A program made the translations under genes and the position numbers. Below the pieces are notes generated by a model that saw nothing but the letters and a program-made list of their open reading frames with translations, was not told where the DNA came from and did no database searches. This document shows positions 23,307 to 37,300 of a stretch of DNA of 64,000 bases, piece by piece; within the stretch, counting starts at the first letter, position 1, and every line of letters begins with the position of its first letter. Location of the stretch: assembly GCF_024362695.1 (NCBI RefSeq), contig NC_065408.1, forward strand, positions 14,818,001 to 14,882,000, given 5' to 3'. Source of the stretch: Pectinophora gossypiella (lineage: Eukaryota > Arthropoda > Insecta > Lepidoptera > Gelechiidae).

Positions 23307-25122
23307 TGGTCCAAGAACCTCCACTGATGAGACTTATATGTAATGAAAGCTTATGCTTTCCCTATGAATCTGGCAAAGTTCTATCAGATTCTGTCCCGGG
23401 GTTCTTTTTTTACGGCCATGTTTGTCCTGGCTAAAAATGTGATAAAATACAGTGGGAGCTAAAATCGGCTCAAGATTTGTTGCTGGATAACTAAGTCTAC
23501 ATAAATAATTATGTATCATATTGTATATCATTTTAAAGAGGATCTTTTCCAGAATCCGAAACATAAAAAAATACAAAAAAAGTCTTTATGTAAGCGAATT
23601 ATAGTCAATTTACATCGGCAGCGCCATTGTTTCTCGGTAGCTAAGTTCAAGTTTCATGCCTTTTACCCCTTCCAAAAGTATCTTACCGATTTTTTTATAT
23701 TGCTTCCTGAATTTGATCTGAGTGATAATAACAAGAAAAATAAATAGACACCTCTCCGATAGAGACCGCCTAAGCTATTGCCTATTGCAAGAAATCGTCA
23801 TCATTAGCAAGTCATTACGGTATTGCATATAAGCTTATCAGCAACTTGGAACTTGGTCCAAGAACCTCCACTGGTGAGACTTGCATGTAATGATAGCTTA
23901 TACTTGTCCTATGATTCTGGCAAAGTTCTATCAAACTCTGTCCTAGGGTTTTTTTACGGCCATGTTTGTCCTGAGTGTACAGTAGTGGACTGCAAAATCA
24001 CCTCAGGAATTGTTGTCGAAAAACTATTTAACTAAGTCTATATACATAATTATATATCATAATGTATATCAATTTTAAAGGGGAAGGTTATCAGAATCAG
24101 AAACATAAATAAAAAAAATACATTATGTAGACGACTTTTAGCCAACTCACGTCCGTAGCACCATTTTTCTCAGCAGCTACGTACGAGTTTCGCGCCTTCC
24201 AACCTTTCCAAAGGAGCCCAATCATTTTTTTCCTTCTTCTGATATTGCATTCTTAACCTGACAAGTGACAACAACAAGAAATAAAATAGACACTTACATA
24301 ATACATTTTTATTTATTTATGTTACTGATTCTGATAACCTTCCCCTTTAAAATTGATATACATTATGATATATAATTATGTATATAGACTTATTTAAATA
24401 GTTTTTCGACAACAAATCCTGAGGTGATTTTGCACTCCACTACTGTACACTCAGGACAAACATGGCCGTAAAAAAAAACCCTAGGACAGAGTTTGATAGA
24501 ACTTTGCCAGAATCATAGGACAAGTATAAGCTATCATTACACGCAAATCTCACCAGTGGAGGTTCTTGGACCAAGTTCCAAGTTGCTGATAAGCTTATAT
24601 GCAATACCGTAATGACTTGCTAATGATGACGATTTCTTGCAAAAGGCAATAGCTTAGGCGGTCTCTATCGGAGAGGTGTCTATTTATTTTTCTTGTTATT
24701 ATCACTCAGATCAAATTCAGGAAGCAATATAAAAAAATCGGTAAGATACTTTTGGAAGGGGTAAAAGGCATGAAACTTGAACTTAGCTACCGAGAAACAA
24801 TGGCGCTGCAGATGTAAATTGACTATAATTCGCTTACATAAAGACTTTTTTTGTTGTTTTTTTTATGTTTCGGATTCTGGAAAAGATCCTCTTTAAAATG
24901 ATATACAATATGATACATAATTATTTATGTAGACTTAGTTATCCAGCAACAAATCTTGAGCCGATTTTAGCTCCCACTGTATTTTATCACATTTTTAGCC
25001 AGGAGAAACATGGCCGTAAAAAAAGAACCCCGGGACAAAATCTGATAGAACTTTGCCAGAATCATAGGGAAAGCATAAGCTTTCATTACATATAAGTCTC
25101 ATCAGTGGAGGTTCTTGGACCA
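23307..25122. repeat. Large palindrome, arms about 825 bp, spacer about 165 bp
   Basis: The left arm 23307-24129 is the reverse complement of 24295-25122, with only scattered differences by eye. Each arm starts at its outer end with TGGTCCAAGAACCTCCACTG. The left arm also has a second diverged copy of the unit starting at 23854 (period about 547 bp), and the spacer continues that second unit. No long reading frame or transposase is present; short frames in both arms mirror each other and are not genes. Transcription would give a very long hairpin RNA. Confidence 0.9.
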
Positions 25123-25913
25123 AGTTTCATACAAAAGTGCCCATTGTCATTTGTTTTTAATATTATTTCGATTGTTTTAGATTTAAGCCAGTATTCGTTT
25201 TGTTGCGTAATTTAAATATTATTTAACTGTTGCGTTACGTAATTATTTTTAATTATGGAATTTTAGGTGTACGGAGTCGGTGCAGGTTCAAAGAGTTTGG
25301 TAAAGGTTACGGAATATGATTTACACAGGCTTTCTTTTTTGTTTACTTCTAATACTTTGTATTATCAATGTGCTTATGATTCTGATCAACAAGATACAAT
25401 AAAATGGTCATACAATTTTACCGATTTGACCGTTTTATATGAATGACTAAATTTTTCTTACGCATTAACATAAAGTATTAGAACTGAATACTACATGAAT
25501 TTAAAATTGAATATTTACATATTTTTTTATAAAATGAACAGAAGTCTGGATTAAGACCTGTGATTTTAATATTTACGTTGCACATATTGAGATTAATTGA
25601 TATGTATTATATAATACATGTAAATGTTTGTTTTGAAACCTATTGTGAGTTCCTATGTATATGGTTTTGGAAAACCTGACGTGTGGTGCCGATCTCATGC
25701 TATTTGCGCTCTTGCATGGTGTTGACAGATGTCAGAATAGTACATTTTCTTAGTGTGTCTCTGTTGTGGACTTTTTGGCGGGAACGGGACAGTTGCTTTC
25801 TTCATTGAATAATCTAAATAATTAATTCGAAGTGGTGTTTTATGGTTAATGATCGCATTAAGTTAGTCGAAAAACATTCGTGATAGTTTTATTATATCGG
25901 AATATTCAATAAA

Positions 25914-26214
25914 CAATGGTGCTAATTCCTGTAAACACCATCTAATTTTATTTTAAGTTATATCTGTCATTTTCTTATCCGCCGAAAAGGAAAGGGACGG
26001 GTAATCGACAAGCATAAAATTTATGGATCACACAATTTTAAGCACAAATCTAAAACAACCGTCTAAAAATTCGCCCGGGTTATTCATTTATTTACTCATT
26101 CTTCCTAAAATTAAGAGCTGTCAATCATCCGTCCCTTTCCTTTTCGGTGGATAAGAAAATGACAGGTAGAACTTAAAGTAAAATTAAGAGATGTCTGCAG
26201 GAATCGGGGCCAAT
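25914..26214. repeat. MITE family C, copy 2 (full)
   Basis: About 300 bp with about 80-bp inverted ends: GGTGCTAATTCCTGTAAACA..CATTTTCTTATCCGCCGAAA on the left, CTTTTCGGTGGATAAGAAAA..GTCTGCAGGAATCGGGGCCA on the right. Confidence 0.8.
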
Positions 26215-26856
26215 GTGTACCTATCTATTTTCGCTTCGCGCCAACAAGCCGCTTTATAACTCGAAAGTTTATGCGGACTTTTGAGTTAATTCGTTTGGGG
26301 GTCGGAGTAGGAGTCTGCTCCTTAGGGGGCTTAGGTTTCATCATTCATAGTCATCACATTTCATCGTTTAATTATTCATCATCAAGTAAAAAAAATGCAT
26401 AAGACATGGGTGTATGGGCATAGTTCCCTTTACCTTGCCCTTCGGGGAAAACCAAAACAAAAAAAATGTCTCTGGCTTGCATAGACTAAAGAATAATACG
26501 TATTTGAACGGTAAATAGATTTATCTCATCCCCTCCGGGTCTTACTTTAGTCCAAATAGTCGTAAGCCGAGCGCGCGGAGTTTTTTTTTTTTTTTTTTGG
26601 GAGTCTCCGGGGTGTGGTATTAGGCTGCTGGCTGTCTTGATTTCATACCATGCTAGAGCGCAAATACTAGTCTCTTTGGACTTGCGTCTATACAAGAATG
26701 TTGCCAGGTTTGTAAAATTTTACTCCTATTGTTTCAAAATTCCTCAAAAGGAAAAAAGTCCTATAAGGAACCCTTCAAAATTCAAAAATATTTATTTTTC
26801 AAAATTGGCTTACAAAGTTAGCGCTTTTTGAACGTCAAACATAATTAAATTACATA

Positions 26857-27166
26857 TTGGTGCTAATTCCTGTAAATACCATCTAATTTTATTTTAAGTT
26901 ATATCTGTCATTTTCTTATCCGCCGAAAAGGAAAGGGACGGGTAATCGACAAGCATAAAATTTATGGAACACACGTCAATTTTAAGCACAAATCTAAACC
27001 AACCGTCTAAAAATTTTACATCAGTCAATAACCTGACACGTTCATTTACTCATTCTTCCTAAAATTAAGAGCTGTGAATCATCGGTCCCTTTCCTTTTCG
27101 ACGGATATGAAAATGACGGATATAACTTAAAATAAAATTAGGCGGTGTCTGCAGGAATCGGGGCCA
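26857..27166. repeat. MITE family C, copy 3 (full)
   Basis: Same ends and body as the copy at 25914, about 700 bp downstream in the same orientation. Confidence 0.8.
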
Positions 27167-28280
27167 TTATGTAACTAGCTGTAAAACTACTACCACATCG
27201 GAATCTGTAACGCTGAGGGAAAGACGTGGCCAGAAAACCTCCCAGCACAGCTCCCTTATATGACTTTACTGTCCGTCAGGTGACACTGACCATTGGCCCA
27301 ACAGAAAACTCGGTGAAGTGTGGGTACTTAGTTCATCTTGCGATGGATGTACCTCTGACTACCCCGATTGGGATATAGTCGTGAGCTTGTTATGTTAGTT
27401 GATACTGAAAACAATAGGAAAAGTGAGATTTGTTGGCTGTGGCAAGTATAGTTTGTTCAGAAGAGAGATAAATCATTAATGATTATTGTATTTGTAATTA
27501 TTATTAAAATCACGGTTAGAAGTTTAGTTTTAAGCGTATATTGTTTTGTATAATTAAACGTAATTATGTTAACCAGTTATATTATTCAATCATATTAATA
27601 TATTCATACAAGATTTTGTATGACACTAAGTCTGTGCTAAATCATTTTTTTACAAAAAGAAGATTTTCAAGAAGCCAATTTTCTTTTAACATTTTCGGAA
27701 GCTGTGTCAATTAATAAAGTTACAAATTTTGTCCACAGTAAACATTTACCTATCATCTTTACAAAAAAATAATATCGACTAAAATATGTATCTACTTTAG
27801 GTAACTTCAGAAATCAGTTTCAGTAAATTAAAATTAATGCACAATATTTTTTTATGACAACATGAACTCTTCAACTATGAAGTAGGTACCTATACATAAT
27901 AATACATATATTTATGAAAACTCACTCTAAAAATCTAGAACTATTTTTCTCGATTCCTCGATGTTACCACTTAAAAATGTTAATGATAAATGAAGCCTAG
28001 ATGTTAGAAGTTACTGTTGAAATTATGAACGTTGAAATTATATCATTGACAATAAATAAATGTCTATTCATAGCTAAAACCTGTATCGAATATTATTGTA
28101 ATTGGAGAAATAAATATTTCATCACATAAGATTTCGTTTAATTTTTAGATTTAACTCGATTCCACCACACGAAATTATTGTTCATATACTACGTGACACT
28201 AATTGTTTTCGTTATGCCAGAGCCGAACTCATTTAAAATAGCTTATTTGGAATGGCGGATAGAAAGATTTCAGTGAGTGA

Positions 28281-28614
28281 GGTTCGGATTCCTGCAGACA
28301 CCTAATTTTATTTTAAGTTACACCCGTCATTTTCTTATCCGCCGAAAAGGAGAGGGGCGGATGATTGACAACTGTTAATTTTAAAATTAATGAATTACCC
28401 GGGCGAATTATATAGGCATCTCGCTAATATGCAACCCGTTTCACGTGTGCTGTCGACTTAATTCTGATGAGTTACTGGCCAATATAAATTTTTGGGACGG
28501 TTTTCTTTTCTGCCTAAAATTGACGAGTGTTCCATAAATTTTATGCCTGGCGAATAAGAAGTTGACAGGATTAACTTAAAACTTAGATGGTGTGTGCTGG
28601 AATGAGCACCAATG
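28281..28614. repeat. MITE family C, copy 4 (diverged)
   Basis: GGATTCCTGCAGACACCTAA.. TTATCCGCCGAAAAGGAGAG on the left and ..ACTTAGATGGTGTGTGCTGG on the right; the interior differs from the other copies. Confidence 0.65.
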
Positions 28615-28849
28615 CTCAGCTGAGACCCAGTCGAGTGGAGGTTAGAATTCAAGTGTAATACTTATTATAAATTCTACATTATTTACAATTTCATGTCACC
28701 CCAGTAAAAGCAATGGAATGGAAACTAAAAGCCACGTTACCGCGCATCTGGGCATGTCCTAAGCGTACGTTTTGCCTAATTAATGCGACGTGTGATCACG
28801 AATGAGCAGCATACATTATGTTGATAAGAATTACGTGTTTCGGGTAAAA

Positions 28850-28896
28850 CGCCAGTCGGGGTGTTGTCTTCCGACGGGTTAGTCGAAACCGTACAG
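28850..28896 (+). other. GGCX: Candidate non-coding first exon of GGCX (start uncertain)
   Basis: A strong donor (TACAG|GTAAGT) ends a GC-richer stretch at 28896. About 970 bp downstream, an AG acceptor (TTTTGCAG, 29865) is followed one base later by the GGCX start codon. That spacing suggests a 5' UTR exon spliced onto the start-codon exon. No coding content; transcript evidence is absent. Confidence 0.35.
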
Positions 28897-29866
28897 GTAA
28901 GTTGGCTTAAGTTCACGTTCAATGTTATTCTTTGGAAGGTCTATACTAAATTTGCAACTGTTAAGGACTTATTAGGGTTGCTACATTTGGCTGCAACGCA
29001 TCGCACTTTGCTATCATTCTATCCTTTTCTATCACTCATTACCGTCATTTGCTAGAGTGAGATAAATAGCGGGAGTGCGACCGCACTCCGACCGCGTCAT
29101 TAATTTCGCTACGTGCGCGCATTATAAACATGGGAAAGTGCGGTTCCGTGCAACCAAATGTGGATCAAACCTTACCCTTCCCAACTCATCAGGTCTGATA
29201 TTGTAGGTATAGATGGTATGGCAAAATTGCATCTCACCTATGAACTATTTACTCTGCACGATGCCAACGTAGTTATAATAAGCTCTTTATGTAGAGTCTA
29301 TCAGATTCAAGATTGAGATAACTCCAGTTTAATTTTTCTTCTCACCATTCTCAATCTTTTCATCAACGAGGAATATGGTCATAACTAAGTCCCTTAAAAA
29401 GATGTTAGAGCAAATACGACAAATAAAGGCACTGCTCATGTTCATGCTCATGAGGTACCCACAATTTTATTTTCTTTTAAATTACAAATTACTTATTAAA
29501 AAATATAATCTCACGACTATATCCCAATTGGGTTAGTTAGACATACATCCATCGTAAGTTGAACTAAGTACCCACACCTCTTTTCTTTATTATTTACATT
29601 TACTAGGGAAATCCAGTAGTAAGCAATATAACAATTACAAAAGTTGTGTAAGTATTTTTTTGTGATGGAATAATATTGTTTGAATAAATTGACAAACGCA
29701 CATACTTAAACTCTTTCATAAACGTATCACTTATTTATTTGAAAATAACATAAGCTCGCGGCTATAATTCCCAATTGGGTTAGTGAGTGGTGGGTAGATA
29801 GGCTTATGATCGCACGATGATCCAGATTTATCTGAATGAAAGTTATTATAATTAGAATTTTGCAGG

Positions 29867-30029
29867 ATGAAGATAAAAGAGAAGGTAAAAGCTATTTATG
29901 AGGGGATTGACAAACAGTTTGTGGAACAATTCGGGTTTCGAATAAAAGAAACGACTTTCGAGAACTTGGTGAATTATTTACATGCGCCCAAAGATTCTTC
30001 AAGCTTAGCTGTTACCAGAATATTCTATG
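29867..30029 (+). CDS. GGCX: GGCX coding exon 1
   Basis: Start codon one base after an acceptor (TTTTGCAG|G ATG). Encodes MKIKEKVKAIYEGI and ends SSLAVTRIFYG at donor GTAAGT. The N-terminus is soluble, with the first membrane span following. Confidence 0.88.
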
Positions 30030-31196
30030 GTAAGTGCAAAATCTTGTAAAAATATTTTTTAACAAACTTTTCCGTGGTCTAGTGGATAGAGGGAGGCGAC
30101 ACGATTAGGTCTATTAATCTTATGATAATCGTTTGAAAAAGAAATCGAAAGAAAATTCCATGGACAGGAGGAGGACCCGGTAGTGTAATGGTTATCACGC
30201 TCGTCTCGGCTTGACAAGTGCTGCGGGTTCAAGCCCCGTCAGAGTCAGAATTTTTTTTGTATATTTTTTTCTCTTAGTAGACTTATTTCGATAAAACAAG
30301 CCATGTTCAGCTGGGCAGCTGTGAGTATATACCCAGCCCTCATAAATCGATCGAGTATTCTTCTTGAGATCGAGACCCCTTCGGGGCTAAGCCCCCTTGG
30401 CGGTCTCTCGCCGTCCGCAAAAACGGGCCTGGCGCGAGGATGGGTTCACTAAGCGAGACCCTGTTCAGAGAGGCCCAGTTAGTGACTCCAGGCAGGCAGT
30501 ACGTCTCTTAATTGGGGTGTGAACTGGTGAGTATGGCCCTAGCTTTCGGGCCAGCCCAAGCCAGTAGAGTCTATTACCCGGCTTAGATTTAGGCTGTTTT
30601 TTCATACTTTTTAATTTCGATACACAGGACTTGCGATGCTCTTCGACATCCCCGACGAACGAGGAGGAACGATCATGGACCGCCGTTGGGGAGATCCAAA
30701 CATGTGCCACTTCCCTCTGTTCCCCTTCATAAGGGCCCTTCCCATGCCCTACATGGCTCTAGTCTACGCCGCACTATGGATCGGTAATAAACACCAGTAC
30801 ATTGTATGTATCTGCCCTATAAGACATTGGGGTACGAAAAATTTTGCCCTGCATTTGGTAAAAGAGGGTATAAACAGGAATGTTTTGCATTCTGATTTGA
30901 TTTAAGTAGTTTTAAGTTGATTTGATTTCGGCCGGAAGACTTTGATAGATTCAGACCATGGTTCTGAATTGATATCAAGTGGAATTTTCCACATACACAC
31001 GAAAAAATCTTGAATTTTGCAATGGAAAATTACACTTTATATTAACTCAGAATTTTGAGCTGAATCATCACCCTCAGTATGTAGTACGCTGTCGCTAACA
31101 CCCTGTATATATTATTATGCTTAGATCTTAGAGTCGCAGTATCATTTAAACTTTGTATGTCTACATCTGACTGTGTGCGCGTGTGCGCGAGTGTGC

Positions 31197-31247
<51 letters not shown>

Positions 31248-31281
31248 CGTGCGTGCGTGTGCGTGTGCGTGTGTGCGTGTG

Positions 31282-31329
<48 letters not shown>

Positions 31330-34300
31330 TGAGTGCGTGCGTGCGTGTGTGCGTGCGTGCGTGCGGGTAAGGGTTTAAATAACCCTGTAGACTAACAAAA
31401 ACATTTTCAGGAGCCCTAGGCATTATGTTAGGCTACAAGTACCGGTTCACCTCTATCATGTTCACGACGTGCTATTGGTATCTGTTCCTGATTGAGAAGA
31501 GCTTCTGGAATAACCACAGCTATCTGTTCGGATTGGCTGGGTTGCTGCTTTCGTGTACTCAGGCGCATTGTTTCTGGTGAGTCCTTGACGCAAACGTTTA
31601 ATACTTTTTATAAGTACTTAATCTTCATACAATCAAATATGTATTATCTTATGGGTACTGAAATGGATTGTGAGGTGGATTACCAACCCCATCAACCCTG
31701 GTGTCTGGGTTACTATTGAGCCGCTAAAGGCCCGCTGATAACCTGTTTTAATTTTACGTTTATTTGGTAAATATATACAAATTAAAACATACATACATAC
31801 ATAAACTCACGCTTATTTCTCATCTGGTTAAGCAGAGACTATGGAATTCCATTTACTTCGATCCTGACACACTTCTCTTGCTTCCTCCATATTCATCCAT
31901 CGTTTCATACACGCCAGTTCAGAGTAGATCGTACAGAACCTTTTTTAAGTACATCTCCAATTTGGTCACTGTACGTCCTTCTAGGTCTTCCTCTGCCAGC
32001 CCTACCATCAACCTTCGCTTTATATACTTCTTTCGTAATCCTATTATCCTTCATCCGCTCTACGTGCCCAAATCAACTTAAAATTTCCTTAAAAAATAAA
32101 TAAATAAAGAATATTATTTTATGCAGCCTTCGGTTATTGAGAAAAGTCGTTAAGTTTTGAGATTTTAATGCCGAAGAAGATAGTTTAATAATTATTAAAC
32201 TAAGTCGTTAAATAAGTAATTAAAGTCACTATTAATGATCACTACTACTCTGCCGGAACCGGCGCGCGTGTATGAAACGATAATGTATGTGGAAAAAGCA
32301 ATAGAAGTATGTCAGGATCGAAGCAAATGGAATTACTTAGTCTTTGCTCTGTATTGTTGTATCTTCGAAGCTCCGTTTTGCACAACCCCTTCCACGACTT
32401 TGATGAAGATTATACTATAGTCGTATTATAAAAAAGAAGGTGGCGTGGGTTTAAAGGTGGCTCCAAACCCAGTAAAAACTATGTTCCAAAAGATACTGCA
32501 ATAAACTTTTTTTTTATGCTACGCCTATCCTGTAATGTTAGCCATTTTTGAGCCACGAATTTGGTACGCCACTATTGTTGAGTTTTGAGTAGGGAATGCA
32601 ATTCCGAGTCCGACTCAAGATCGCAAATTCGAAATCCCGCGGGATTGGGATATCTCGAATGGGAACTTGTCTTATATGCTTCGAGATTAATCGGGATTGC
32701 ATTCTCTAGTTGTGAATGCTACACTGGTGCATAAAAAAACGACTCAAGTTTAGTTACCGGAAATTTGGAAGAATACTCTTTTCTACGCAATGAACATTTG
32801 TCATAAGTAAGTAAATAATATGTCGATTTTCTGTCGACCAGCGTAGTTATAACTGGTAGGCAGCTAGATAGACAAAATTTGATTAATATTGGGTTCATAA
32901 GGCCACATTGAAGCGATTCGTCTCATACTTACTGTTTGACATAATGTAGACATTGCGCACTTACTTTTACATGCGCAAATGTCAAAATACAATATTGCTT
33001 TTTAAGTACATGAAATGCTTCCATGTGGCCCTTTTGGACCCCCTATCACTTATACGCGACCCTCAATAAGAGTTTTATTAAACTCTTTATTTTCCAGGTC
33101 CATTGATGTCTACTTGGACCCATCCAAATTAAAAACTACAGTCCCATATTGGAATTATTTTGTGCTCAAATATCAGTTCTTCATCCTCTACTTCATGGCT
33201 GGTATGAAGAAGGGAACGGCAGAATGGTTGACCGGATATTCCGTTCAGAACCTCAGCGAGCACTGGGTCTTTGAACCGTTCAAGTAAGATGCTCATTTTA
33301 TAATTAAGTATTTACCATCCTGCTTAAATAACCTAAGGGATAGACACAGTTTATCTATCACTATAAAAACAGTTTATAATTTTATATTTACTTAACTTAT
33401 ATTTACCTTATAATTATCTTATTTTAATTATACTTTATTTTTAAATACTTAACATTAATTGTATAAGTTAATTATGTACGCCGTAATTGCAATACCGTAA
33501 CCTTCTAAATTTAAAAATGTTTTAATGTATGTGATGTGGCTGTAAGTACTTTATAAAAATAAATAAATATCTGTGAAATTATCTCCCGTTGTGCGCCGCT
33601 GGTTATAAGTGTATAAATAAAAACACAATATATATATTATGCTTGAATTTAGAAATGGACTGTAGTATTTTAAAATTAAAAATTGAAAATGCAGCACCCG
33701 TTCGCCATGATGTTAAAAGGGTAGAAGCAAAGAAAAACGCGGTGTTGCCATAATATTAAACATACATTTTTAGTGTCTACTACACACCCGTTGCATTCTC
33801 CTACTATTAAGATATTTGCCTATTGAATTAGATACTTACCTTTATTTATTATTTTAAACGCGTAACTAACTAAACTAACTTTGCAAAAGTAACCATTCAT
33901 CATTATCCCCATCTTTTAAGCCATGCTCTACCAGCTCTTTTAGCAGCTCAGCTCCGCGGCACAGCAACCCCACCGCAAATTATACAGAGGACATAAGTCG
34001 CGCAGCACGGTAGCTGGCTTTACTAACCTTTACTATGCAAATGTTCCAGATTTTTCCTAACAGTACCACAGATCGACTACCTGATAGTCCACTGGTTCAT
34101 ATTCGTGTTTGACCTGACAGTGGCTGTGTGGATGATGTGGTCTCGCACCAGACACGTCGCTATGGTCTTCTGTGCCATGTTCCATCTTATGAACAGTCGA
34201 CTGTTTAGGATCGGTTCGTATCCAAGTTTTCTTTTAAAAATACTGATTTGGTTGCGTTGGAAAGTTTAAAATACAACGTGTAGTAGGAAATTATTTTTTA

Positions 34301-37300
34301 ATATATAGAATATAATATTTATATACTTATTCAAATGAATTTGATTCAAATAAATAAGTAGCTACACCTACCTAAATACTTTGTCTGTAATTAATGATCA
34401 CATTTATTCACCAAATCGAAGGAAAGTATACTTACGAAAAAGATATTATGATGAGGGCGTAAGTGGTAGAGTAGAAAGAGGAAGGCTTAGGCCTTATCGC
34501 GATCAGATCCAGAATGTTTTAATTCTTTAAAAGAAAGAAAGGCCAGGTAAAGAGTACTCTGGCGAGCATGCATCAAATATTTGATGAGAGTGGAGGAAGA
34601 TGTTGTGTTAGGATATTAAAAAACACTTCAGAACGCCGATACCGACCCCGCCAGCGTGGTCGACGATTTCCCTCATTCAGCGCTTATCGCCATCGACTCA
34701 CTAGCGTCGAATAATTCTTTCAAATATTCTTCCTCTCAGATGACGCCCTGAGCCGAGGTTCACGCCCCACTGGGCACCCTCAGGCCTGTTGTCTTAAATT
34801 TTGTACCGGGTGAGAGCCCTCAGTGCTCCCCATTTGTCCGGCCGAGTAGTGAATCTACAATATCCGCGGCCATCTGCGGCAAATCTACAATAACTCACGT
34901 CAAAAAAAAAAAGAAAAAGCTACGGAATATAGGCGTGATTTTATGTATGCATGTATTTAATCATAAAGCTATGTTTCAGGTATGTTCCCGTGGGTTTGTC
35001 TGGCGACAATGCCTCTATACTATCCTTTCAACTGGCCAAAACAAGTCCTCCATTTTCTAAAGAAACAATTTGTCAGACTAAGAACAATTATATGCAGTCT
35101 TAATTGTATTAACAGTAACAAAATGTCATGCAACTGCAATGTAAAAGACGGACAGTTTAATGATAAAGATGGTAGTGGCGAAAAAGATAAAGATACTAAA
35201 ACAATCGATGATCAACACAAATTGAGTCATGAATTCGTCGGAAACTGCGATGAGTTAATGAAAGATGAAGAGAGAAGTCATCAAGAAGATATCAAAAACA
35301 TCACGGATACAACGGAACAGACGCGTGACAAAACCAATGAACACGATGTAAATACCCAAAAAGCGGATTTAACACGTCAAGAATGTGAAGTCAAATGCGA
35401 CGTCATTAAATCTCAACGCAAAGACTGTAACCGCAAGAAACTAACGACTAGTTTAATTATATTCTACGTTGTAATACAAGCGTTCTTACCTTACTCGCAT
35501 TTTGTAACAAAAGTAAGTATTATTTATTTAAATCGTAATATGTTTACGTGTTGTTTTTGTATGTTTCCTGTGCTAGTAAGAGTAAGGGAAAAAGAGGCAA
35601 ATATTAATAGTTATTGTGGACAGAAGAGGCAAGATGATTGGACACTTAATAATACACGACGAATTTATTAAAAAACAACCAAGAAGAGCTTACATGGTAC
35701 AGATTAAAGAGAAGGCGAACGTCGTGTCTTACAAGGAGGTGAAGGAATTGGTCTTCGGTAGACAAGAATGGAGAATGCTACACCGACAAGAGCGTGGCTC
35801 TTAAATTAGTGATGATGATGTCTATGTCTGTGCTGACCCACTTGGAGTGGGATAAGAACAGAAGGATGATTAACTCTATACCTATTGTGTTAGTATAATC
35901 TTAGAAGAATGTTAGTCATATCATCACCAATTTAAGAGCCACGCTCTTGTCGGCGTAGCATTCTCCATTCTTGTCTATCAAAGGCCAAATTTCTTCACTT
36001 CCTTATAAGACACGACGTTCACCTTCTCTTTTATTTGTTCCATGTAAGCTCTTCTTGATCTTCCCCTTCCTCTCTTTCCTTGTAGCTTTCCTACAAGTCA
36101 TATACCTACAAAGCTAAAAATAAAATAAGTATCTACCAAATCAACAACATAATTATAGGTATATCCATTATATTAACAATCGAACCCGGGATCCCCAGTT
36201 CGAGAGACTAACTCTCTAACCACTAGACCGGCCTCTGTGGTCCAGTGGTTGAGCGTTGCGCTCACGATCCGGAGGTCCCGGGTTCGAATCCCGGTGGGGT
36301 TTTATATCCCCATATATCTATTTTTGTGATATCACAAAAATACTTTGTGATCCCTAGTTTGGTTACGACATTATAGGCTGATCACCTGATGGTCCGAAAA
36401 TAAGATGATCCGTGCTTCGGAAGGCACGTTAAGCCGTTGGCCCCGGTTACTACTTACTGATATAAGTGAGTAATCGTTACATGAGCCATGTCAGGGGCCT
36501 TTGGCGGCTCAATAATAACCCTGACACCAGGGTTGCTGAGGTTGGTAATCCACCTTACCGTTACACACTTAGACCGTTAAATTGGCAACGTTTAATAAGT
36601 CCTACCACGCATACTAAACCCAATTTCAGAATATGGAAGTAAATTCCGTGATTTTCTAGAAAATCTCGACACATCAACGTAAATAGACCGATTCGACACC
36701 TTCACCAAATACACATTAATAATTGATGTAACCATTAGCGTAATGTGAAATACGCAAACGCATCGAGCGAAGCGATTTATAAAGCCAAAGGGTTTTTACT
36801 TTATTACGAAAAATGTAATACGTTTGAAATCCGGGACATTAAGTATGTAACGATACTATAATTTTAGTTTTTCTAGTTAATAGCCGCATTATTAGAGATA
36901 TATCTATTTGTTATGCTCCAGTAATTATTTCTTTACTAGGTAATGTTACTTATTAAGTATGTTAAATATACACTTCTCTTCCCGAGTATGTCGAAAAACC
37001 GAATGAAGGATTGTGTCCTTTTTAACAAATGGACCGTTATATATAGATATGAACAATAATATCACCTGTTACTTACATACAGGGTGCTAGTGACATCATA
37101 ACGAATACTCAGGGGGATGATTCAGACCATAATTCTGAGTTAATATCAAGTGGAATTTTCCGTCGCAATATTCATGTTTTTTTTTAAATTATTTTCAATT
37201 CTATACTTTTACCATGGAAAATTCCACTTGATATTAACTCAGAATGATCAGCTGAATCATCCTCCTCAGTATTCGTTACGATGTCACTCAAGTACAAGTA

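Noticed and set aside
23511..25095. Similar 76-80 codon frames in the two palindrome arms
   Set aside because: They come from the mirrored sequence and have no recognisable domain or second-unit conservation.
30172..30246. Functional tRNA gene
   Set aside because: The anticodon arm does not pair, the acceptor stem is mismatched, and a second similar copy shares flanking sequence, as expected of a repeat.
31142..31423. Open frames of 65-93 codons on both strands
   Set aside because: They are translations of the GT/GTGC microsatellite (Cys-Val or His-Thr repeats).
34064..34213. GGCX exon 5 starting at the nearer CAG
   Set aside because: That acceptor shifts the frame and gives an early stop; the acceptor at 34049 fits phase and adds FFLTVPQ.
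35513..35671. Continuation of GGCX exon 6 frame
   Set aside because: A GTAAGT donor in phase 0 joins exactly to GYNNWTSG at 38735; the read-through enters an RTE relic.
36181..36300. Pair of head-to-head tRNA genes
   Set aside because: Both parts are SINE heads; the right one continues into a complete S1 SINE body.
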